Assembly (NCBI GenBank): GCA_028280675.1
Contig: JANQLI010000320.1
Location: forward strand, 1 to 7,367
Source: Alphaproteobacteria bacterium
GTDB taxonomy: Bacteria > Pseudomonadota > Alphaproteobacteria > SMXP01
Direction of reading: 5' to 3'
DNA length: 7,367 nt
How positions within the stretch are numbered: position 1 is the stretch's first letter; the number at the start of each line of letters is the position of its first letter. Both the position numbers and the translations under genes were made by a program. Shown here in pieces: positions 1-6,178 of the stretch. The notes beneath the pieces are model-generated. The model was not told the origin of the DNA and searched no databases. It saw only the letters and a program-made list of their open reading frames with translations.

Positions 1-502
1 CGGGTTTTTTAGTCTTCGTGAGCGTTCCCGGCCGAATGATGGTCCACGACAGTTTTGACTCGCGCAGGCGTTTTTCCGCTTTGCTCTTGGCGCGCATCAA
101 GCGGCCGAGGATGATCCGCGTCATGCGGGAGGCTGTCTTTTTGCTTTCGCCACAGCCTATCGATGTGATCAGCACAAAGCGCGACGCACGGGCGGCAATA
201 GCCCCTTCGATCACGTTGATGTTGCCGACACTATCGACCGGCGGACGCGCAAATAATCCCCCGCCTAAGAGACTGACAACAACGGCGCCAGGGCCAGACT
301 CGGCAAAAACACTCTCCACCTGCGGGCGGTTGAGAGCGTCAGCCGTGCGGATTTCAACGCCCATCGGCGCCAATTGCGAGAGATCGCTGGTCGGGCGTGT
401 GACGGCCACAACAGGCACCCCCGCCTCACGTAAATGGCGGCAGAGTTCAACGCCCCCAGCCGATGTCGCGCCGAAAACGATCACGGACCCTTGAATCACC
501 AC
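1..502 (-). CDS. NAD(P)-binding atypical SDR / NmrA-like protein (3' end outside window)
   Basis: An open frame of 167 codons runs from GTG at 502 to the window edge, so the C-terminus is missing. The start is set by GGGGGAG six bases upstream; a second GTG follows directly. The N-terminus (VIVFGATSAGG, residues 7-17) is a Rossmann beta-strand and dinucleotide-binding loop of the GxxGxxG type, with Ser14 where the middle glycine is usual. Arg36 after the second strand (AVTRP) suggests NADP preference. Further on come VVVSLLGGG (74-82), FVLITSIGCG (109-118) and LSWTIIRPGTL (151-161), the pattern of the NAD(P)H-binding atypical SDR group (PF13460-like). A conventional YxxxK catalytic pair is not visible; the equivalent region reads AKSKAEKRLRES. 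Such proteins act as reductases, epimerases or NAD(P)-sensing proteins, and the substrate cannot be told. It lies 96 bp downstream of the YihY-family gene on the same strand. The fold is fairly sure; the function is open. Confidence 0.85.
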   Translation of the reverse strand, partial: MVIQGSVIVFGATSAGGVELCRHLREAGVPVVAVTRPTSDLSQLAPMGVEIRTADALNRPQVESVFAESGPGAVVVSLLGGGLFARPPVDSVGNINVIEGAIAARASRFVLITSIGCGESKKTASRMTRIILGRLMRAKSKAEKRLRESKLSWTIIRPGTLTKTKKP

Positions 503-508
503 TGTTAT

Positions 509-515
509 CTCCCCC
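509..515 (-). promoter_or_regulatory. Shine-Dalgarno sequence deciding the GTG start at 502
   Basis: Read on the minus strand, GGGGGAG is followed by six bases (ATAACA) and then GTG GTG. The spacing fits the first GTG at 502. No ATG with comparable support lies in frame near the conserved Rossmann strand, so the gene is easily missed by an ATG-only search. Confidence 0.7.
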
Positions 516-548
516 ACAACAGAACTTTCACACTGGATATGAGATTAA

Positions 549-592
549 CTTTTCATATCACGAAAAGCTAGTCATCCGCGTATGTTGCGGAT
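549..592 (-). terminator. Two consecutive small hairpins between the YihY-family and SDR genes (possible weak terminator)
   Basis: Two perfect 6-bp inverted repeats, each with a 7-base loop, lie in the 96-bp gap after the YihY-family stop codon. They are ATCCGC/GCGGAT (574-579 with 587-592) and CTTTTC/GAAAAG (549-554 with 562-567). On the minus strand the first is followed by ATGACTAGCTTTTC, so a short T stretch comes only after about ten bases. This is weaker than a standard intrinsic terminator. They could attenuate read-through into the SDR gene, or be chance. No convincing sigma-70 promoter was recognised here. Confidence 0.3.
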
Positions 593-598
593 CGCCCG

Positions 599-1462
599 TT
601 AACCCTTATCGGCGGAAGCGGATTTTGTCTCAGCGGCTTCCTCCTCAAGCACCACATTAAATTCAGCGCCGATCAGAAACACCGCAGCGGCAAGATAGAG
701 GAACAGCAACAAAACGATCACCCCGCCGAGGGACCCATAGATCAGAGAATAATCCCCAAAATTGCGGATGTAATAACCAAAGCCAGCCGCCAGCACGAGC
801 CACAACGCATAAGCGAGAAACGCGCCAGGTAAGACATTGCGGACACCGTGATCCGTATCCGGGAGAAAACGATACAGGATCACCGTTGCGCCAATCATCA
901 CCACCGGCACAAAAACCAACTGGCCAAAGGCTAAGAGTGGTGAGACAAAATCCGGCAGCGCTAAATCATTTGCGAAAAATTGCACCAACGCTGGTAACAC
1001 CACATCGACGACGGCGACGATCAGAATGACGATGCCGGTCAGCACAACCATAATTGCGCCTTGCAAGCGGTGGAAAAAAAAGCTGCGCCCGCGCCGGACA
1101 CCATATGCACGGTTCAAACCGGCACGCAAAGCTTCCAGCGCATTGGCCGACACCCATAACGTGCCAAGGATGCTGAGGGTCAGCACGGACCCGCTGCTTT
1201 TCGACACCACATCATCAATAATCGGACGAATCGCCTCGGCCGCGGCTGGCGGCACACGCGCCAAACCCCAGGCAATCACCTCACTCGCAGCCTGGGTTTC
1301 TTCAAATGTCGCGGCCAGATTGGTCACAAAAATCAAGAACGGGAAGAGCGAAAGAAAGGAGAAAAAAGCGACATTACCTGCATAATCAGCACCGCCGTCC
1401 ATGAAAAAACGTCCAATGGGCCGAAAGAGTAGCCTTACGCCAGTTTTGAGTGGATGTGTCAT
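599..1462 (-). CDS. YihY/virulence factor BrkB family inner-membrane protein
   Basis: This 287-residue polytopic membrane protein belongs to the YihY/BrkB family (PF03631), a widespread family of uncertain function once misnamed ribonuclease BN. Recognisable are the N-terminal segment with YAGNVAFFSFLSLFPFLIF (27-45), a second hydrophobic stretch near 93-113, the basic RAYGVRRGR loop (118-126), long hydrophobic helices at about 134-162, 173-200 and 208-230, and the signature YGSLGGVIVLLLFLYL (242-257) running into IGAEFN (264-269). About six membrane helices and a short charged C-terminus fit the family length. The start is ATG at 1462, preceded by AAGGGA with 5-base spacing. The frame is open back to an ATG at 1618, but that would add 52 residues not resembling the family and would fill the divergent promoter region. 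It is transcribed away from dmeF and lies upstream of the SDR gene on the same strand. Confidence 0.93.
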   Translation of the reverse strand: MTHPLKTGVRLLFRPIGRFFMDGGADYAGNVAFFSFLSLFPFLIFVTNLAATFEETQAASEVIAWGLARVPPAAAEAIRPIIDDVVSKSSGSVLTLSILGTLWVSANALEALRAGLNRAYGVRRGRSFFFHRLQGAIMVVLTGIVILIVAVVDVVLPALVQFFANDLALPDFVSPLLAFGQLVFVPVVMIGATVILYRFLPDTDHGVRNVLPGAFLAYALWLVLAAGFGYYIRNFGDYSLIYGSLGGVIVLLLFLYLAAAVFLIGAEFNVVLEEEAAETKSASADKG

Positions 1463-1467
1463 GCCAT

Positions 1468-1473
1468 TCCCTT
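1468..1473 (-). promoter_or_regulatory. Shine-Dalgarno sequence for the YihY-family start at 1462
   Basis: On the minus strand the text reads GGGAAGGGAATGGC and then ATG. AAGGGA sits five bases before the start. It favours this ATG over the in-frame ATG at 1618, which has only a poor upstream match. Confidence 0.65.
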
Positions 1474-1558
1474 CCCGGTGCAGTCTATCAGACATACCCC
1501 TACAAAGACGAGGTTTATCCACTGTTAACAACAATCTCACATGGCAAAGCACAGCCTT

Positions 1559-1571
1559 GCACAATATGTGC
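1559..1571. repeat. Inverted repeat GCACA-ATA-TGTGC, possible operator upstream of dmeF
   Basis: Two perfect 5-base arms flank a 3-base centre, 64 bases before the dmeF start codon and overlapping the candidate -35 hexamer TTGCAC. Its position suits a repressor site. The arms are too short to form a useful RNA hairpin. The binding protein, if any, is unknown. Confidence 0.3.
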
Positions 1572-1634
1572 GATTCATCCCAATATGACTCATATGCGGA
1601 CTTTCCTTGACCCGACACTGTGAGACCCGGTGGG

Positions 1635-2585
1635 ATGAGTTTAAATATTTGGCATCATGACCACACCTTTGGGCAGGATCGTGTCCAACCCGGCGAAAAG
1701 CGTGTGCTTATTGTCATCGCCATTACCTTTGTCACCATGATTATCGAGATTGTCGCCGGGTTACAGTACGGCTCGATGGCGTTGCTGGCCGATGGCCTGC
1801 ATATGGGAACACATGCGGCTGCACTCGGCATTTCAGCCATCGCTTATGTCGTCGCCCGTAAATATGCCCGCGATGCGCGGTTTAATTTCGGCACTGGCAA
1901 GATCAACGCGCTGGGTGGATTTACCAGCGCGCTTATGCTGGCCATTTTTGCCATTCCCATGGCGGTTGAAAGTTTTGACCGGCTTCTCAATCCCACTGAC
2001 ATTCAATTCACACAAGCCATCATCGTTGCCATACTGGGCCTAATCGTCAATGGCGCGTCCGTTTTCATTCTGGATGTGAGCGGCGTTGATCACCACCATG
2101 GTCATGATCATGGACACACCCACAGTCATACACACACCCATCAGCACGACACCAACTTGCGGGGCGCGTATTACCATGTCCTCGCGGATGCGTTGACGTC
2201 TTTTCTCGCCATTTTCGCTTTGCTTGCCGGAAAATACTTTGGCTGGGCCTTTATGGACCCGATTATGGGGATTATTGGTGCACTGATTATCCTTTACTGG
2301 GCCAAGGGATTGCTGCGGTCCACAAGCGCGGTTCTCCTGGATCGGCAAGCAAGCCAGGATGTCCACGAGAGCATTCAAGGGGCTCTGAACACCGAAGACG
2401 ACCTCGCCTTCGTTGATTTACACATTTGGTGCATCGGCCCAGGCATCCATGCAGCCGAAATTGTGATTGTGGCGGACGAGCCCCAAACACCGGCGCATTA
2501 CAAATCTTTGCTGCCCGCACATCTCGGCATTGTGCATTGCGTGATTGAGGTGCACAGAAAAGCCGATCATCCTGCAACCGCATGA
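1635..2585 (+). CDS. dmeF: DmeF-type CDF family Co(II)/Ni(II) efflux transporter
   Basis: This 316-residue cation diffusion facilitator exports divalent metal from the cytoplasm in exchange for protons; DmeF members are known for cobalt and nickel. Six helices can be placed at about 24-44, 48-74, 92-114, 126-146, 179-196 and 202-224. TM2 carries LADGLHMGTHAAAL with Asp53, His56 and His60. TM5 carries HVLADALTS with His181 and Asp185, the HxxxD half of the transport site. Between TM4 and TM5 lies a cytoplasmic loop with 11 histidines in 19 residues (153-171), a typical metal-collecting segment. Residues from about 230 form the soluble CDF C-terminal domain (VDLHIWCIGPG). The N-terminal WHHDHTF is also typical of DmeF. 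ATG at 1635 is preferred; GTG at 1620 is in frame and would add five residues but has no Shine-Dalgarno match. The usual partner regulator DmeR is not adjacent. Family certain; metal inferred. Confidence 0.93.
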   Translation: MSLNIWHHDHTFGQDRVQPGEKRVLIVIAITFVTMIIEIVAGLQYGSMALLADGLHMGTHAAALGISAIAYVVARKYARDARFNFGTGKINALGGFTSALMLAIFAIPMAVESFDRLLNPTDIQFTQAIIVAILGLIVNGASVFILDVSGVDHHHGHDHGHTHSHTHTHQHDTNLRGAYYHVLADALTSFLAIFALLAGKYFGWAFMDPIMGIIGALIILYWAKGLLRSTSAVLLDRQASQDVHESIQGALNTEDDLAFVDLHIWCIGPGIHAAEIVIVADEPQTPAHYKSLLPAHLGIVHCVIEVHRKADHPATA

Positions 2586-2730
2586 ACATGCCGCCTCGCC
2601 ACCATCATTCAACACGTGGCCGCGCGCCGAATGCCACTAGCCAGAGCTGCTTTGCTTTTCCATTGTGACCGCGTTGCGCTTGAGGGCGCTCACCCCATTT
2701 TGAGACAGAACAATGTAAGGAGACAGACCG

Positions 2731-3027
2731 ATGGCCGCTTATTTGGTCGGCGTGATCAAGATCACGGATTTTAATGACAATGTAAAAAAATATGCGCAAC
2801 TCGCCGCCCAATGGGCTGCAGAAAATGGCGGTGAATATTTGGTGCGTGGTCCAGCGGCCAAAGTCGGCGAAGGGGATTTGTTCGATGGCAAATCTGTGAT
2901 TGTCTCCAAGTTTCCCGACATGGATGCGCTCAAAGCGTTCTACGAATCAGACAAATATCAAAAAGAAATCAAACCGCTGCGCGAAAATTCGGGCATTTAT
3001 GATCTTGCGATGTTTGAAGGCGTCTAA
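2731..3027 (+). CDS. DUF1330 domain-containing protein
   Basis: This 98-residue protein matches the DUF1330 family (PF07045), small cytoplasmic proteins with a dimeric alpha/beta-barrel (ferredoxin-like) fold and no settled function. Visible family marks are AAYLVGVIKITDF (2-14), GGEYLVRG (33-40) and the stretch SVIVSKFPDMDALKAFYES (55-73), followed by YQKEIKPLRE (76-85). The length is normal for the family and the protein is soluble with no signal peptide. The ATG is preceded by TAAGGAG with 8-base spacing, a strong ribosome site. It begins 145 bp after dmeF on the same strand with no clear terminator between, so co-transcription is possible. It ends just before a strong intrinsic terminator. 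Neither the context nor the sequence shows a substrate. Confidence 0.92.
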   Translation: MAAYLVGVIKITDFNDNVKKYAQLAAQWAAENGGEYLVRGPAAKVGEGDLFDGKSVIVSKFPDMDALKAFYESDKYQKEIKPLRENSGIYDLAMFEGV

Positions 3028-3045
3028 AACAGGTCGTGACCTCGT

Positions 3046-3075
3046 AAAAGCCGCGGCTGTGCCCGCGGCTTTTTT
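3046..3075 (+). terminator. Intrinsic terminator after the DUF1330 gene
   Basis: AGCCGCGG (3049-3056) pairs perfectly with CCGCGGCT (3063-3070) around a 6-base loop. A-rich sequence precedes it (3046-3049) and a run of T follows (3070-3075), so the stem can extend by A-T pairs. It begins 18 bases after the DUF1330 stop codon. It separates the dmeF/DUF1330 unit from the DUF1295 gene, which therefore needs its own promoter. Confidence 0.9.
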
Positions 3076-3100
3076 CATGTGCGGGTTATGCTACACTCAT

Positions 3101-3119
3101 AGCGATTCAGGAGATCGCT
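3101..3119 (+). promoter_or_regulatory. 5' hairpin with AGGAG in its loop, upstream of the TTG-started DUF1295 gene
   Basis: AGCGAT (3101-3106) pairs perfectly with ATCGCT (3114-3119) around the loop TCAGGAG. The loop holds a canonical AGGAG (3109-3113), and the stem ends one base before the Shine-Dalgarno sequence GAAGGG (3120-3125). If the hairpin is in the transcript it could present or hide a ribosome-binding sequence. The pairing is seen directly; the regulatory role is inference. Confidence 0.35.
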
Positions 3120-3125
3120 GAAGGG
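3120..3125 (+). promoter_or_regulatory. Shine-Dalgarno sequence deciding the TTG start at 3134
   Basis: GAAGGG lies eight bases before TTG at 3134. An in-frame stop, TGA at 3119-3121, lies just upstream, so the gene cannot start earlier. The next in-frame ATG (3227) falls inside the first membrane helix, which makes the TTG the best start. Confidence 0.7.
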
Positions 3126-3133
3126 TATTAGTT

Positions 3134-4069
3134 TTGTCAACGCACAGCACACTGCACAAAGAGAAAACATCGTGGCTCTGGACAAGCCGTTCGGGTCTTT
3201 GGGCGGCGTGTTTGGGGGCTTACGGCATGGCGGCCTTGAGCGCCTCCCTCATTGTCGAGAGCGGGATCAGTGACAACCTTATTCTGATCACACTCTATGC
3301 CGATATAATCGCAACCTGTGTCATCTTTCTCGCCGTATTGTTATTTCGAAACTCAAGCCTTTATGATCCCTATTGGAGCGTCGCCCCGATTCTGATCGCC
3401 GTTTACTGGCTGAGTATCGGCCTCACCGAGACCGCCAATCCCATTCGGGCGTTTATGGTGACGGCTGTGGTCTGTCTCTGGGGAGTGCGGCTAACCTATA
3501 ATTGCATGCGGCGATGGCGCAGTTTACAGCAAGAAGATTTCCGCTATCAGGATTTACGCGCCAAGCATGGTCCGCTTTATTGGCTCGTGGATTTATTCGG
3601 CATTGAACTGACGCCAACGCTGCTGGTGTTTTTAGGATGCCTTCCCCTCTATCCCGCACTCGTCACCAGCACGGAACCGGTTGGCTGGGTCGATCTTCTC
3701 GCCCTGACGCTCACGCTCAGCGCTATAACCATTGAAGCGCGCGCGGACACACAATTGCGGCGTTTCTTAAACAGCAATTCGGCAGAAGGCCCAGCACAAG
3801 GTAATGTCTGCACAGTCGGCCTTTGGAGCTGGTCACGCCATCCGAATTATTTTGGCGAAATGCTGTTTTGGTGGGGACTGGCCGTCTTCGGTCTCGCCGC
3901 CGCACCGGGATGGCTCTGGTCACTTCTGGGCGCGTCACTAATTACGCTGTTATTTGTGGCCGTGAGTATCCCGATGATGCAAGAGCGCAATCGCCTGAAG
4001 CGTCCCAATTATGACGCGCAGGTGAAGGGCATATCCATCCTTCTTCCGAGACCACGTAAAGTTTCGTAG
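3134..4069 (+). CDS. DUF1295 domain-containing membrane protein (steroid 5-alpha-reductase-like fold)
   Basis: This 311-residue integral membrane protein matches DUF1295 (PF06966), related to the C-terminal domain of steroid 5-alpha-reductases and the isoprenylcysteine methyltransferase fold. Hydrophobic segments lie at about 22-41, 49-71, 82-96, 106-121, 160-178, 186-200, 243-258 and 262-280. Diagnostic are DPYWSVAP (78-85), LWGVRLTYN (115-123), GLWSWSRHPNYFGEM (229-243), the likely cofactor-binding SRHPNY signature, and PMMQERN (280-286), followed by YDAQV and a C-terminal SILLP. Known fold relatives reduce double bonds in lipids with NADPH or methylate lipid-linked substrates; the substrate here is unknown. 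The start is TTG, supported by GAAGGG eight bases before it. The gene stands alone after a terminator and converges on the glycosyltransferase genes with 13 bp between stop codons and no visible terminator in that gap. Confidence 0.92.
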   Translation: MSTHSTLHKEKTSWLWTSRSGLWAACLGAYGMAALSASLIVESGISDNLILITLYADIIATCVIFLAVLLFRNSSLYDPYWSVAPILIAVYWLSIGLTETANPIRAFMVTAVVCLWGVRLTYNCMRRWRSLQQEDFRYQDLRAKHGPLYWLVDLFGIELTPTLLVFLGCLPLYPALVTSTEPVGWVDLLALTLTLSAITIEARADTQLRRFLNSNSAEGPAQGNVCTVGLWSWSRHPNYFGEMLFWWGLAVFGLAAAPGWLWSLLGASLITLLFVAVSIPMMQERNRLKRPNYDAQVKGISILLPRPRKVS

Positions 4070-4082
4070 CAAAGGATGAAGC

Positions 4083-5207
4083 CTATCGATTGGTGCGCAG
4101 TTTCACGATGGCGTTGAATTGCCGTAGCTTCTGGGGAAGCGACAACCCCGGCCAATCCCGCCGTAACTTATGATAGGCCCCTGATGACATTTTATGGCTC
4201 AGGTCTTTTTGCAAAGCACCGCGCATACCTCTAAAGAGCGCCGTCATATCGACATCGTGCAACACATTTGGCCATTTAGGCGAATCTCCACCCCGGCGCA
4301 AGACATTCACCTCATAGGGTGTCAGCGAGTCAAAAGGCTCCATGTCATTCAGAGAGATGAGGTCTTGCCGCGCTAAGTCCAAATTACCACAGCGATACAT
4401 AACGGCAAAACGTGTGATCAACGCGGCGCGATTGAGATCATCGCTCGGCACGCATCCTGCCGGAACATATGTGGCAAGGGGAACCTCAGCATAAATTTTT
4501 TTCAAGACCTCTTTCTCATAGCGATACCAACTGCGGCTTGCGTCCGACCATGAAAACCTTTCGCCTGACTTCCCTCTCTCCCCCAAATGCTTGCGCCTCT
4601 TATATGCGGCATCCTGGACAGGCGTCGCCTTAAACTGGGCCGCAAGGCGCAACATATAATCATAATCTTGAGAGCGCGTCAGAGTGTCATCGAACTGGCC
4701 GACACGAAGTAAGCACTTTGTGCGGATCAGCATACTGCCCATCATGAAGGGCACAGACCAAAGAAGGGTATGGAAGACGTTGCCATGATATATATCGGGC
4801 AACGGGGCAAACTGACCTTCTGCAAACTTTCCCTTGGAAACTTCCTCTAAGGGGATATGCGGCGCACATGTAAAGCCTGAGTCCTCTTCTATTCGACTGA
4901 GGTGCGTTTCTAAAAAGGCGGGCATGGCAATATCGTCGTCATCAAAAAACCACACAAAATTGCTATCAATCTGACTCATCGCAAGATTAAGCGCGGTTGA
5001 CTTGCCGCCATTGTCTTTGCGTAAAACGCTTATCCGATTGCCAAATGCCTTTAACACCTGCGACGTATCATCGGTCGAGCCATCATCGACAACAAGGACA
5101 TTTTGCGGCGGATGAGTCTGCGCGAGGACACTATCAAGAGCCTCGCCCAAATATTTTGAGCGGTTATATGTTGGGATGATCGCGGAAACTGTTTGAGGCG
5201 AAGTCAT
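4083..5207 (-). CDS. Family 2 glycosyltransferase, second gene of the pair
   Basis: This 374-residue GT-A fold enzyme transfers a sugar from a nucleotide-sugar to an acceptor. The N-terminal domain holds SAIIPTYNRSKYLGEALDS (8-26), the nucleotide-binding VVDDGSTDDT (39-48) and the metal-binding FDDDDIAMP (88-96). SQDYDYMLRLA (179-189) probably carries the catalytic base region. The last 150 or so residues are a helical extension with no feature I recognise. No membrane helix or signal is seen, so it acts at the cytoplasmic side. ATG at 5207 overlaps the TGA of the upstream transferase (ATGA), which implies translational coupling. An in-frame ATG at 5258 would add 17 residues before the first beta-strand and lengthen the overlap, and is less likely. 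Donor and acceptor cannot be told; surface polysaccharide or protein glycosylation are both possible. Confidence 0.92.
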   Translation of the reverse strand: MTSPQTVSAIIPTYNRSKYLGEALDSVLAQTHPPQNVLVVDDGSTDDTSQVLKAFGNRISVLRKDNGGKSTALNLAMSQIDSNFVWFFDDDDIAMPAFLETHLSRIEEDSGFTCAPHIPLEEVSKGKFAEGQFAPLPDIYHGNVFHTLLWSVPFMMGSMLIRTKCLLRVGQFDDTLTRSQDYDYMLRLAAQFKATPVQDAAYKRRKHLGERGKSGERFSWSDASRSWYRYEKEVLKKIYAEVPLATYVPAGCVPSDDLNRAALITRFAVMYRCGNLDLARQDLISLNDMEPFDSLTPYEVNVLRRGGDSPKWPNVLHDVDMTALFRGMRGALQKDLSHKMSSGAYHKLRRDWPGLSLPQKLRQFNAIVKLRTNR

Positions 5208-6172
5208 ATGGCGCTTACTAACCGGAATAACGCATCTCGCAGAGATTCCGGCAAACACAGGACTGCGTAGCGAAGTCGCAAATCCAGTGTTTTATCCTCG
5301 TCAGAAAGCTTCACATAATTGTTCTTAAAGGCCTCTGCATCACGATATGCAAATGCTTTTGACAATATACCGTAATTCGTGGTGCGCATGGCGTTGCGAA
5401 TGTCATCAAAATACTGTGCGGGAATACTGCCATCGGTCAGATGCGCCCGCAACATGTCATATCTGTCTTCAAGGCCACGCAATATATCTCCAGAAATATT
5501 TTTCGTATGCTTACGGATCTTGACACTGATGTCTGTATCGCAGGCAAGAGTCCCATAGGCGGCGGCGCGGCGGACAAAATCGCTATCCTCGGGCAATCGG
5601 CGGCTAAACTGATCGCGCAGACCGCCAATTGAATCGTAAAACCGGCGTGTGAAAATTAAAGAGGACGGAAAAATGGGATTCATGGAAACGATTTTTGGAA
5701 ACGTGTTTTGTCCAAGGTAACGAAATCCATCTGCGTCTACCGGAGAAAAGTCCGCCCACCAGTCCTTCGGCAAGGAATCGAACTTATTAGGATATTGTGC
5801 ATTATCTCCGAACTCTTCAAAATTTGTAAAAGCAACATCCACGTTCGGATACGTCTGAATGAGCTTGGCAAAACGCTCCAAATGGTTCGGCTGCCATATG
5901 TCGTCAGAATCGCATGGGCAGATCCATGATCCTGACGCGTGCTCTATACCGGTTTTCCTTGCAATGAGGGCGCCTGAGTTTTTTATCGAAATAACCGTGA
6001 TCTTATCGGCATAACCATCCAGAATGTGGCGTGTGTTATCGGTCGAACCATCATCAACCACGATGACCTCATGCGGCGGGAGTGTTTGGTTCAGAATAGA
6101 ATCCACTGTTTCGCAGATCAATTGTCCGCGGTTATATGTCGGAATGACAACGGATATAGACATCTGAGACAT
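5204..6172 (-). CDS. Family 2 glycosyltransferase, first gene of the pair
   Basis: A 322-residue GT-A fold enzyme. Residues 5-17 read MSISVVIPTYNRG in numbering from 6172 (M4 onward), followed by VIVVDDGSTDNT (36-47) for nucleotide binding. CPCDSDDIWQP (85-95) is the DxD-type metal site in an SDD form, and RRLPEDSDFVRRAA (191-204) is the likely catalytic-base region. The C-terminal third is helical and charged with no membrane segment. Three ATGs in frame lie close together at 6178, 6172 and 6163. AGGGA is six bases before 6172 but directly adjoins 6178, so 6172 is preferred. The stop codon overlaps the start of the next transferase by ATGA. Lines within this gene are AT-richer than the left of the window (for example about 38% GC at 5461-5520 by hand count), common in glycan loci. 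Sugar and acceptor unknown. Confidence 0.92.
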   Translation of the reverse strand: MSQMSISVVIPTYNRGQLICETVDSILNQTLPPHEVIVVDDGSTDNTRHILDGYADKITVISIKNSGALIARKTGIEHASGSWICPCDSDDIWQPNHLERFAKLIQTYPNVDVAFTNFEEFGDNAQYPNKFDSLPKDWWADFSPVDADGFRYLGQNTFPKIVSMNPIFPSSLIFTRRFYDSIGGLRDQFSRRLPEDSDFVRRAAAYGTLACDTDISVKIRKHTKNISGDILRGLEDRYDMLRAHLTDGSIPAQYFDDIRNAMRTTNYGILSKAFAYRDAEAFKNNYVKLSDEDKTLDLRLRYAVLCLPESLRDALFRLVSAI

Positions 6173-6178
6173 CGACAT

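Larger units (their letters stand above)
1463..1634. promoter_or_regulatory. Divergent intergenic region between the YihY-family gene and dmeF
   Basis: These 172 bases separate two genes that start back to back, so both promoters should lie here. I see TTGCAC (1557-1562) with CAATAT 18 bases further on (1581-1586), a weak sigma-70-like candidate for dmeF. Two other elements stand out: a perfect GCACA-ATA-TGTGC inverted repeat (1559-1571) overlapping that -35 candidate, and TACCCCTA (1495-1502), a C tract flanked by TA on both sides, near the YihY-family start. The second resembles in general form the GC-tract operators of the RcnR/CsoR family that controls dmeF in rhizobia. No regulator gene is in the window, so any link is inference. 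Confidence 0.45.

Noticed and set aside
18..494. 158-codon plus-strand frame at the left edge
   Set aside because: It is antisense to the SDR-like gene, whose Rossmann and RPGT motifs are clear; the product is Arg/Thr/Pro-rich, typical of a shadow frame.
1026..1385. 119-codon plus-strand frame opposite the YihY-family gene
   Set aside because: It is fully antisense to a well-supported membrane protein, its product is Arg/Ala/Thr-rich and of low complexity, and it has no family resemblance.
1515..1523. TTATCCACT, one mismatch from a DnaA box
   Set aside because: It is a single site with no cluster, no AT-rich unwinding region and no origin-linked gene nearby, so chance is the better explanation.
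1463..1618. 52-residue N-terminal extension of the YihY-family protein from ATG at 1618
   Set aside because: The extra residues do not resemble the family, there is a better Shine-Dalgarno sequence for the ATG at 1462, and the extension would cover the whole divergent promoter region.
2091..2150. Repetitive CAC/CAT-rich DNA, looked like a tandem repeat
   Set aside because: It codes for the histidine-rich loop of DmeF in frame; the repetition follows from the His codons.
5208..5258. Start of the second glycosyltransferase at ATG 5258
   Set aside because: It would place 17 unrelated residues before the first GT-A strand. The ATGA overlap at 5207 fits the usual coupling pattern.
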